From Patiria pectinifera (lineage: Eukaryota > Echinodermata > Asteroidea > Valvatida > Asterinidae), in contig CM057147.1 of the NCBI GenBank assembly GCA_029964075.1, positions 20,853,513-20,917,512 on the forward strand: 64,000 nt of DNA, written 5' to 3'. Positions 1 through 10,200 of this stretch are shown one piece after another (the first letter of the stretch is position 1; each line of letters starts with the position of its first letter). A program made the position numbers and the translations under genes. The notes beneath the pieces are model-generated. The model was not told the origin of the DNA. It worked only from the letters and a program-made list of their open reading frames with translations, and did no database searches.

Positions 1-3000
1 AATGAGTGTTGCGGTGATTGTCGGCAATGTAGTTCTGGGCTATTTTGCTTACAAAATTGGACGGTTAGTAAAACTATTTTCAGTTAAATGATTAAAATGA
101 TAAGGCGTGTCACTGAAACCGGTATAAAGTGTAAACATTTTTTTTTAAAGGTTGCATGGGGTTAATACTCGGGGGACGGTTTAACTGAATTTAATTTCTA
201 AATGTGTGGACCGGGTTAGAGATTATTCGGTGTGGTTGAATTAAAGGGAAAATACAACATTTGCAAACATCGACTGACCAAGTTTTTACGAAATACCTTA
301 CAGGATGTTGGTAAATGACAGTCTAAAGCATCCTGTAAAATTATGGCACCTGGTGAGAAGTCATTTTCAAGAAAATTGTATTTTTGTTTACATTTCCAAC
401 GGTGGTCGGCCGACCACCGTAGGAAAAACCTAACTATTTTTCACTACTGCTCCAAATTTACCATTTTTTTCCAGTCCAATTGTGTTCGCTAATTGGTTTT
501 ATGTTCATGAATGGGTGAAGGTCAGCTAGACTGGTTCCCTTCGCGTACAATTTTCCGGCATCTGTAAATTGATCCATTTCATCTTCAGTGGAGTCAGAGA
601 ACCAGACTACTTGACAATTTTTGATTTTCTTGGTTCTTCCAGCATTTTCGAAAACAAAACTTGAAACATGTCAGTGTAACAATAATTTGATCTATTATAC
701 TAACCCCTCAAATAGTTTATTTCTGAAAATTAAAGCATAAGCCAATGATGTACATTCCCTTTAAGGTGGATTTGGTTGAGTCGGTTTGATTGGGTTTGGG
801 TTAGTTGGGTTGGGTTAGGCTGGGCTGGGCTGGGCTGGGTTCGGCTGGGTTGAATTGAGTTCGGTTGGCTTTATAGGTAAAATGTGACAGGCTTTTGCGT
901 TTGGTTGATTTGGACAAGGATGGCATTGGGTTGAGTTGGGTTGGATTGACCTCGAGTGGGTTAGGTACGGTGTGACACGCCGTAACTAACCCAGCTAGCT
1001 TAAAGCTCAATTTTCTATTTAACTCTATTATTTGTGTCTCTTGTTAGGTGGATATGTGTTGCTATCGCCTTGATTGTAGACGGTATTTCCGTTGCCATGG
1101 TAAGAAAAAAATTCTTATTGCGAATGTTGTCCATCGTATGTAATAATATCCCGTCTTAATATATTCCATTAAATTAATTCAGCAAACTGTGTATTATCTT
1201 GGCAAAAAGATTCTGTCAAACAGATAAAATTCCTTTAAAAAGTTGAGGACATCAGAGTTAGATTAGAGCATTCAGTGGATAGGTTATTAATAACCAGCTT
1301 GTTCGCGCCACTTTCTGTCAAAATTTTTGCCGATAACATTGCACCACCTTTTTTACATCAATGTATGATTTAGATCCCATTTGCCGGCAGTTTCCTAGTT
1401 CTTAGTGTGCCGATGGCCATGTTTGGATTGTTCTTTGGTGAGTATTAATTATCGTAGAAGTAGGATGTCTAAAACCTCGTCCCCGGGGTGTCGAGCAGTA
1501 CGCGTCCACCACTACCTGCTCCCTCACCCTGGTATTGGATCATTTGCATGTACTTGTGCAAGATTTTTGAACACGTATGCAAATGAGGAATAGTCTGGTG
1601 CCTCCCTGTGCGTTACATTTCCGCTTGTTTGTGTGTGCGGTGTCTGGGGGTAAAAACAGAATCAATTCGGGAGTTACGATAACACGATTTTATTTTAATT
1701 AAACTGTTACGATCTTCACGAGACAACAGTATCACATTTCATATTAATATTAACAAATTGGAAGGAAATTAATATTTTTGAGAAGGCGTGGACGAATGAT
1801 CGCGAAAACACGTACTGCACGTTGTGAATAACAACACCAAGTACACGATATAAATCCATTTCTAGCCAATTGCGGTATCGAATCAGGATACAGGAAGAAA
1901 GTCTCCTATCCAGGGCTTACCAATTATTGGAAACGAGGTTGGAACAGAGTTGCTGACTCGAGTCATGAGACTTGGACTCGAGTCGGACTCGAGTCGCTAT
2001 TTTTGTGACTTGTGACTTGACTTGTAAATACCAGCTTTGACTTGTGACTTGACTTGGACTTGCAAACAATGACTTGTGACTTGACTTGGGATTGCAAAAA
2101 ATGACTTGCTACCAACCCAAGTCAGACGCAAAATCCAGTAAAATGAATAGTTCCCACTAGTTTCAAAAGTTTTCAATAAGACTGTCACAACAAACTACAC
2201 AGTTTTCAACGACCAAGTCTCTTGCTTTATGTAATGGTTGAACAAACTTTGAAGGAACCTTTCATGAAAAGAAAGCAGGCAATTGCATGTAAAATACCGG
2301 ACAGCCAAACCCATTGGCAGGCGTTTAGTATACATGAAAATTGAACAATAAAGTGTTAGTATACTACATGTAATCGAGTGATTGAAGTCTTTTTTTCATG
2401 TCATCTCAAAATTTATTTCTACAATGTAAACTTAATTCTTTAAAGTATACAAAGGGCTAATATCCGACAGATATGTGATAAACTACGAGAATAGTAATAG
2501 CAACACATTGAAAAAGGGGAATTAAGGAGGCATGTTCAAAATAACTCGTAAAAAATAAAGTTGACGCCAGGTTCTTTTAGCTTATTACAGCTGGACAAAA
2601 TAATGTGCAACTTCACGTGTTCTTGAACAAAGATACTTGTGACTTGACTTGTGTTTAGACCAAATGACTTCTGACTTGACTTGTGACTAGACCTAATGAC
2701 TTGTGACTTGACTTGTGACTGGACCTAATGACTTGTGACTTGACTTGGACTTGCAAACAATGACTTGTGACTTGACTTGGACTTGCAAAAAATGACTTGC
2801 TGCCACCTCTGGGTTGGAAATAAAGTAAGCACTGGGGACGAGGTTGAGTTGTCTAGAAGAGGGTTGGTGGTCAACCCAAAACAATAAATTGACTGCATTT
2901 ATTCTCTAATTGCCTTAGAATCCAGGCTAAAGCATCGTAGATTTCAAATATTTAATGAGACCCGGACCCCCTAGCAGGGTGTCCTCTCAGCACGCCTAAG

Positions 3001-4838
3001 CCTCAACCTCTCCCCCTCCCATTACCCCCCCCCCTTCCTGAGAAACTGAGCCCCCTCCCCTCCCCCGCCCCACTGGAGACGCTACTGTCAAAACGTAATT
3101 CACAGTTGTATTCCTCATTCAAACAATAATTATTGATTGGCCGTGGATAAGTAACAAGTTGATTTGCCAATAACACATGGCTACATACATGTTTCTGTCT
3201 ATGTTTACATGTATGCATGCATACATACATACATATCATTTAATTTATTTACAACTTCTGTGCAGGTTTGATGGACAGTACGGCGTGCTCCATTTTTAAT
3301 GTATTGGTTGAAAAGCGCCACCGTGCGGCGTATGGGGGTGCAGCGACACTGTCGATAGTCAGCTTCAGCATCGGCTTCGTAATAGGTAAACAAACAAAAA
3401 ACCCAAAAAACAGTAAGGACAGATGGTGACAGATGGTGACATAGGACAAAGGATTCGAATCAAATAACTAGAGAGACAGTGTCTCTCCGGACATTCACGA
3501 CAGATATTACAGGCGAGATTACGCACGAGGACAACAGCGGTATTACGGACGAGGGCATTTTGGAACTTTTGGTACGTAGTGATATTACACTTGTGCCATC
3601 ATGATCGGTAAGAACAGTATTAACTCTGATGACAGATGGAGAGCCGTTAATGACACATGATGAATGGGATTATTCTGTTGACGGATGAACACGGTTAACA
3701 TGTTCATGTATCTGGATGACATTAACTTGACAGATGACGACGGTTCAAGGACATAAATGGCCGTTGGGTAGGATGGCCATTATTGGACATTATTGACATC
3801 CAACTGACTGGGACACTATGGGGACGGATTAGAATTCGCTGCTGACAGATAGTGGTTAATGTTATAGATTTTGACATTGAACCCTGTAAATGTATTCTCA
3901 TCCTTTGTGATTGTTTGGTTTAATTTTGCAGGTCCGTCACTTAGTGCTTTCCTTGTAAATATCATTGGATTTCCTTGGTAAGTCCAGACCTCGTGACCCT
4001 CCTTTTTTAGATGTTTTTTTCGTGATTTATTTTTAAGAGGTGGGTTACAGGAATACTTATTTTCATACTTACAAAGCTTGGCAATTTCAAAGAAGTCTGG
4101 TCTCATTAAAAAAAAAATGATTTTGTTTTTTCTCGTCGATGCTTCTTGGTAGAAAGGTATACAATTAGATTTGTTTTTTTAAAGAATTCTGCTGTTTATT
4201 ATGACTGGCATTTCAACACAAAACAAGCTGCCATTAATAAATTCTTAAATAAATGGGTTACAAAAATCTGCCGTTGTGAGATTGATTAAAATAGTTCACA
4301 TCGCCTCAAACTTTGAACCAAGAAAGGACACTTGTTGCACCTGTTAAGCCGATTGCCAACTCCAACTCTGTAATCCCTGAATTCATTTCAAAGTTTGTAA
4401 CATAATCCAGAACTGTGTAAAATCTGAATAAAAATATGTGGCTATAGACAAAGCAATTCAGGTCCTTGAAAAAAGTTCAAGCTGCCTTCAAGGTTTCTAT
4501 TCAAAACCTAAAGTCGTTTCTCGTTTACTCGAAAAAAACTCTTGAGAATTCAGTCTTGTTTTTCTTGACGTGCTCACATGAAACAAACGCCTTTACAACT
4601 ATTGATTTTCTTTCCTTTGGTTAATTTCCCTTTTTGTGGAATTCAAAAATAACACACTCAGCCTTTTTTTTAAAACAGGATGTTACGAGGCCTCGGCATA
4701 GTGGCCATGCTACTCTCACCCCTGTGCCTGTTTCTGCGGAACACCGATAGGGCGCCCTCCTCCGAGACCAACGAAGAGGAAAGGATGTTGATTCTCCAGT
4801 CGCACAAGCCGGAAACTGTGGCGTGCAGACAAACCTGA
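1..4838 (+). CDS. SLC18 vesicular monoamine transporter-like, 3' half (partial, starts before window)
   Basis: Six exons join in phase: 1-63, 1048-1099, 1374-1437, 3266-3385, 3932-3977 and 4679-4838, with TGA at 4836-4838. All introns are GT-AG. The product is the C-terminal part of a 12-TM major facilitator. It has an AYKIGRW segment, then IPFAGSF, GLMDSTACS, EKRHRAAYG, GPSLSAFLVNIIGFPW and SPLCLFLRN, and a cytosolic tail with EEERMLIL. These line up from memory with the end of vertebrate VMATs (IPFAKN, GMVDSS, VDLRHVSVYG, AIGFPW, APLCFFLRS, KEEKMAIL). Family role: proton-coupled loading of amines into synaptic or secretory vesicles. The conserved TM11 aspartate of VMATs (ADVAF) reads as a non-acidic residue here (SIVSF), so substrate and coupling may differ. 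A hAT-like element sits in the 1438-3265 intron. Alternative: another SLC18 branch (VAChT-like), judged less likely from the tail. Confidence 0.85.
399..420. repeat. 22-bp perfect palindrome
   Basis: A perfect dyad with half-site ACGGTGGTCGG followed directly by its reverse complement, in the first SLC18 intron of the window. The purpose is unknown. It could be a dimeric factor site or a transposon footprint. Confidence 0.8.
781..960 (+). repeat. Degenerate GGGTT/GGGCT pentamer array
   Basis: Runs of GGGTT with GGGCT and GTTCG variants in the SLC18 intron 64-1047. The sense strand is G-rich. The same pentamer occurs in reverse orientation in the tetraspan introns (34131-34210 and others). 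The open frames across it are low-complexity artefacts. Confidence 0.75.
1945..2811. mobile_element. hAT-like non-autonomous DNA transposon (8-bp TSD)
   Basis: Flanked by a perfect 8-bp direct repeat GGTTGGAA at 1937-1944 and 2812-2819. The ends are CAGAGTTG on the left and, reversed, CAGAGGTGG on the right, as expected for hAT termini. Both subterminal zones (about 1950-2115 and 2636-2800) are filled with variants of GACTTGTGACTTGACTTG and GACTCGAGTC. No transposase frame is present, so it would depend on another element. It lies in an SLC18 intron. Confidence 0.8.
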
Positions 4839-6831
4839 CCGTTGGTTCAGAATACAAAAACAATTGGTATTGAGCCTTGTATAAAGCTGTAATATGGCAC
4901 GCACTGGCGAATTGGTACTCGTTCAGAAATTCGTGCTTTAGAACAAAATAGCCGAGGCATTGGGAGGTTGCTAATCCATAATGAGGCGCTAATGTAACCT
5001 TTAGGGTTTTTTGGTTTTTGTTTTCGCTTTGTCTATTCTCAGAGGGTTTACATTTGTATCACCTGGTGCTGTGATTAGGGAATTTAAAGGATGATTTATT
5101 TCTACTTCCAAAAATTCCTCGAAAAGTCGCCAATGAACTTCTTTAAACGAACTCTTTTTCAGACCAACACTATTCCTAAACTGACACCAAAGGGATAGTT
5201 TACAATCAAAAAGTTAAGATCTCAAAACTTTTGCTCGAAAGATCCTTACAAGAGGCAATAAGTACAGAACACACATGTAACATTCATTTTGTTTTCCACC
5301 ACCACACCAAGAAGTTGTTTATTTTTCTATTTCGATTTTACTTGATTTGATAGATATTCATTACTGATAATGTAGAAGTCAAAAATCTAGGAAATAGACG
5401 TTCGCACAGCAAGCGTCTATGATAATGCGTGATTATTTTGCATTACAAATACTTTTGATGATTCAGATTGTTACCATCCATTGGGCGTGGGCCTCAGGGA
5501 GGACGAGGACGTACCTACTGGGGCAAAATGAGGAATGTCCCCCAAAACCTTGTTTTGAGTTATCAACGCCTGAAGTCGGGATACTCGAAAAAATCATGTG
5601 AAAATCGATATTAATTTTTTTGTATTTTTGAGTAGCCAAGGTATCCAAGATTCACACTATGCATTTTTGTTGGAAAAAACATCCACAAAAGAGGAAAATT
5701 GAAGAACGTTTTTCACTGCCATTGGCGGTGCAATGCATGTCTTTTTTTTTCAAAGCCGTTTTTCTCGAACTGAGGTTAGCGAAACTTGGCAGGACACTGT
5801 TGAAGTTCCTGCGTCATATCTTTGGAATAAATTAAGCTACAGAAATAAATTTTAATTTGCGCTTTATCGTGATGTACATAATGTGAAAAGTCAAAGATGG
5901 GGGTTATTCCTCATTATGCCATGGCAGGTCACGGCCACGGCACGGCTTGAATATTATGGAGAACCTCGCATTAACGGGAGTCGACCGTAGTTTTTTTTTT
6001 CCCGTAGGCAGTTTGATCTTACTTCTTAAATCAATGCATAAAGAAACTCGTGAAGGGTGCACAGAGCTATTTGCGTGCTAGAATAAGTCAATACCAAATT
6101 CAGTTGTGGAGGCAGCCATGTTGCTCAAAATGCATGTAAATGTATCAGGATCAGCTGGCGGCTACCAACCAATCAAAAGCCTCCGTGTCGTTTCTCACCA
6201 AGAATGCGTCACATGTATTTGTATGCCCACACATATACAGTTGTATTTAGGGCTCCGCACTGAGTGGATACTCGGACTAATAGTAGCCATTGATTGGCGG
6301 ACACGTATGTGAGTTACTCGGCATGCACAAACAGTGTGGAATATCTACGAAAAACCTCATTCATCAATGCAAATTACAATTGAACTAATTAACAATTCGA
6401 TTCTCAAATGATTAAACTTAGGCCTATTGGATAATGTTATTTCAAAAATAATATTTTGAAGAAATCAAATTCAAATATGAGGAAACCAAAAAAGAAAACG
6501 GAGCTAGTCTAATTTAAAGCTAGTCTACGTGCATTTGATCCGCTGTCAGTTTCCCAGTCCGGTTCGTATAGAGCTGAACATATTGGTAACTCGAATCTGA
6601 AAAAAAGAGAATTTTTACATAAAATGAAGACAAGTACATTATAGATAATTTAATTCTTCTTTTATATATGTATATATAATTATTTTCAAACTTTACAGGA
6701 AAATATTTCCAAAATGCTTTGGTCCCGCGATTGCCTTTTTTGGAAGACCAAATTAAAACAGCAAAGAAAAACCCAGCTTACTGCGAAGTTCAGTGATAAT
6801 AATATTGTGGTGTTTTTACAGAGCTTTATAC

Positions 6832-6891
6832 CAAAGGTCTCAAAGCGCTTCACGATTATGACCCTGTTCATCCGGCTTTGAGACCTTTGGG
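6832..6891. repeat. Stem-loop with 15-bp perfect arms
   Basis: CCAAAGGTCTCAAAG at the left is answered by CTTTGAGACCTTTGG at the right, around a loop of about 30 bases. A poly-G run follows. It abuts the tRNA-like SINE block on its right. Confidence 0.75.
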
Positions 6892-7068
6892 GGGGGGGGG
6901 GGTAGCAGTAACAGCAACTCGAGATAAATGCATTCTGCCTGGCGGAAAGAGGCAATTGTAGTAAACTACCTAGCCCAAGAACACAAGCACCATGTTCCCT
7001 GTCGGGGTTCGAAACCAAGTTCCACGGCAAGTGAGTCGAATACCGTAACCATTGGACCACACTGTCTC
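6892..7068 (-). mobile_element. tRNA-derived SINE (second family)
   Basis: On the minus strand it begins with a tRNA-like head (TGGTCCAATGG as box A, GGTTTCGAACCCC as box B) and continues into a non-tRNA body ending at a C-rich run. It differs from the SINE in the EGF introns but shares the segment ATGGTGCTTGTG...TTGGGC in its body. It is a repeat and not a tRNA gene, since no cloverleaf closes. Confidence 0.6.
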
Positions 7069-7264
7069 ACTTTTCTATCGTACATGTCGTATTATGATTG
7101 GCCAGTCCCAACTTGATGGATTGAAAGCCAGTACAGGTTTCTTCACTGACTGTAAACATTGACTTTAAATCCTTGGTTTTTGTGACACATTAACGAAAAG
7201 ACGACAGATGTATTTTTAAAAAAAAAAGGAACAATGAGATTGTGTTAATTCACCTTACACAGAT

Positions 7265-10200
7265 TCACAGCCCGCAAATCAACTCGTCCTCTGCATGTGA
7301 ACAGTCCACAATACGATCACATGTCCATTGAGAAGGAATAGTTTGACCGTCAGAACAGGAGAAGGTATCTTTCGAGACGAAAAAAAAATAGATAGCGATT
7401 AGTTTTGAAGTTTTATTTAGGTAAAACTCGCGTGCGGAAGCTCAATAATTTGTGACGGTCTCCTTGAAATCGCTAAATGTTAAAATAACTATTGGTTCTG
7501 ATGTTCAGTTCCCTCGATTTGTTAAAACCGAAAAGATCGTTTCATTAGAATCAGTTTTCACCAGCAAAAGATCTTTGTTTTTACTCCTTCGAGTAACAAC
7601 AACTGATTTCAAGTGTAAAGTTCCATTTCAGGCCCGTTTCCTGACCAGAGATTGAGGGATTGAGAAAATGTTTGTTTTCTCATGCATGGTACGCAACGTA
7701 ATTAACGCAAGAGATTTTTTTATTAAAATTCTTCACCTGCAGTGCAAATTATACCATCCCCGGTGTAGCCAGCATTGCATGCACAAGTGAAACCGCCAGG
7801 AGTGTTAGTGCAGGAAGCATTGGGATCACAGTTGTTGAACCCATCGGCGCATTCATCCACATCTAAAATATAGACAAAAAGAGCACGTAAACTTAAACTT
7901 AAATCCACCGGGTAGGCCCTAAGCTGCATGAAACTCAGAAGGATATTATGACTATCTAGATCCTGGTTTCTTCAGGCATAAGATCTCGTGCAAATAATAA
8001 TAATAATAATCGGCATTTGAGAACGCTCTTATAAGTAAACTAAATCACATCGCTTATAGTATTATTATTACCCCTGATCATTGGGCCGATTAAACATTCC
8101 TGGGGAGTATACAGCTGGATGCTGTCTGTTAGGCGCAAGCAAGCTTATTCAATCACAATAACCATCTGCCCTCACAGGTACTCATTTACTCCTGGGTAGA
8201 GAGAAGCACCGAGTCACAAAGTGCCTTGCCCAAGGGCACACGCACCATGACCCCGGCTGGACTCGAACCCACATCCCGCAGCTTTACCCACATACCACAA
8301 ATCCAGTGCCCTTAACCACGAGGCCTTCATTTTGTTCCGTCTACCTGATTACCGACTTTTTGACAGCCACTCAGGATTAATCATCCTAATTCAGCATGTT
8401 ACCAAAAACAAAAGCTCCTCGCCCTGATTATAATTCAAATTCTGTAATGATCTATAGTGTCAATGAGTTAAAATGTTTCAATCCATTTTACCTGTGCACA
8501 TTTTACTATCCCCGATGTAGCCAGCATTACATGCACAAGTGAAACCACCAGGAGTGTTAGTGCAGGAAGCATTGGGATCACAGTTGTCTAATCCATCAGC
8601 ACATTCATCCACATCTAAAATTACGAAATAACAACTAGAAATGGTTTATGGTTCTGACTTCAAATAATGCAATAACAGAAATTTCAGCAGTAAACAAACT
8701 ATAAACACAAGGTGAGGAGAAACACCGCGCAATTTAATTTTTGTTTTACAACCTGAAACAAGAATCTGAAACCATAGTTTGCCTCAGTTAACTACATGTA
8801 TAGCATGCACGATTTTGTCGATGAGTTTGGGGAAAAAAGTTGTTGGTGCACCTGTGCAACTTGTACCATCTCCGATGAAGCCATAGTTGCATGTGCAAGT
8901 GAAACTACTAGCAGTGTCAGTGCAGGAAGCATTGGGATCGCAGTTGTCTGTTCCATCGGCGCATTCATCCTTATCTAAAATATAGACAAAAAGAGCACGT
9001 AAACTTAAACTTAATTCCACCGGGTAGGCCCTAAGCTGCATGAATCTAAGAAGGATATTATGACTATCTAGATCCTGGTTTCTTCAGGCATAAGATCTCG
9101 TGCAAATAATAATAATAATAATCAGCATTTGAGAACGCTCTTATTAGTAAACTAAATCACATCGCTTATAGTATTATTATTACCCCTGATCATTGGGCCA
9201 ATTAAACATTCCAAATACCATCTCAGCTCAAGGGCGGATCCAGAACACAATTTTGGGGGGGGCCAAAAAAAAATTTGGTCCTCCAAAAAAGTGGGTCCAA
9301 AAATTACGGCGTGGGGTTCGGGGCCTGCTTAAGAGCCCCGAATCAAATTTGGATTCTAGATGCTCTGTGGTGCGATCTGAGGCAATTTCTGACCACTTTA
9401 ACCAATGTTTTTTTGAGGAAAAGATGGTGGTGTACTCATTGCCTGCCTTTTTTGCGATGTCACATATAAAAAAAAAAAAAATGTTTCGTTTTTTTTGGGG
9501 GGGGCCATGGCCCCCTTTGCCCCCCCCCCCCTGGATCCGCCCTTGTCTCAGCTCCCTGGGGAGTATACAGCTGGATGCTGTCTGTCAGGCGCAAGCAAGC
9601 TTATTCAATGACAATAACCATCTGCCCTCACAGGTACTCATTTACTCCTGGGTGGAGAGAAGCACTGAGTCACAAAGTGCCTTGCCCAAGGGCACACGCA
9701 CCATGACCCCGGCTGGACTCGAACCCACATCCCGCAGCTTTACCCACATACCACAAATCCAGTGCCCTTAACCATGAGGCCTTCATTTTGTTCCGTCTAC
9801 CTGATTACCGACTTTTTGACAGCCACTCAGGATTAATAATCCTAATTCAGCATGTTACCAAAAACAAAAGCTCCTCGCCCTGATTATAATTCAAATTCTG
9901 TAATGATCTAGAGTGTCAATGAGTTAGAATGTTTCAATACATTTTACCTGTGCACATTTTACCATCCCCGATGTAGCCAGCATTACATGCACAAGTGAAA
10001 CCACCATGATAGTTAGTGCAGGAAGCATTGGGATCACAGTTGTCTAATCCATCAGCACATTCATCCACATCTAAAATTACGAAATAACAACTAGAAATGG
10101 TTTATGGTTCTGACTTCAAATAATGCAATAACAGAAATTTCAGCAGTAAACAAACTATAAACACAAGGTGAGGAGAAACACCGCGCAATCTAATTTTTGT

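Larger units (their letters stand above)
4839..7264. other. Intergenic stretch between SLC18 and the lectin/EGF gene
   Basis: The two genes converge here (plus strand ends at 4838, minus strand ends at 7265), so both 3' UTRs should lie in this region. No open frame over 125 codons and no recognisable protein similarity was seen. A SINE-like block is present at 6832-7068. The rest is AT-rich unique-looking sequence. Confidence 0.6.

Noticed and set aside
3003-3449. Several minus-strand open frames near 3.0-3.4 kb
   Set aside because: Shadows of the SLC18 exon at 3266-3385 on the opposite strand and of adjacent C-rich sequence.
9193-9771. 192-codon plus-strand open frame
   Set aside because: It runs through a SINE and the hAT-like MITE inserted in it. 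The real genes here are minus-strand EGF exons.
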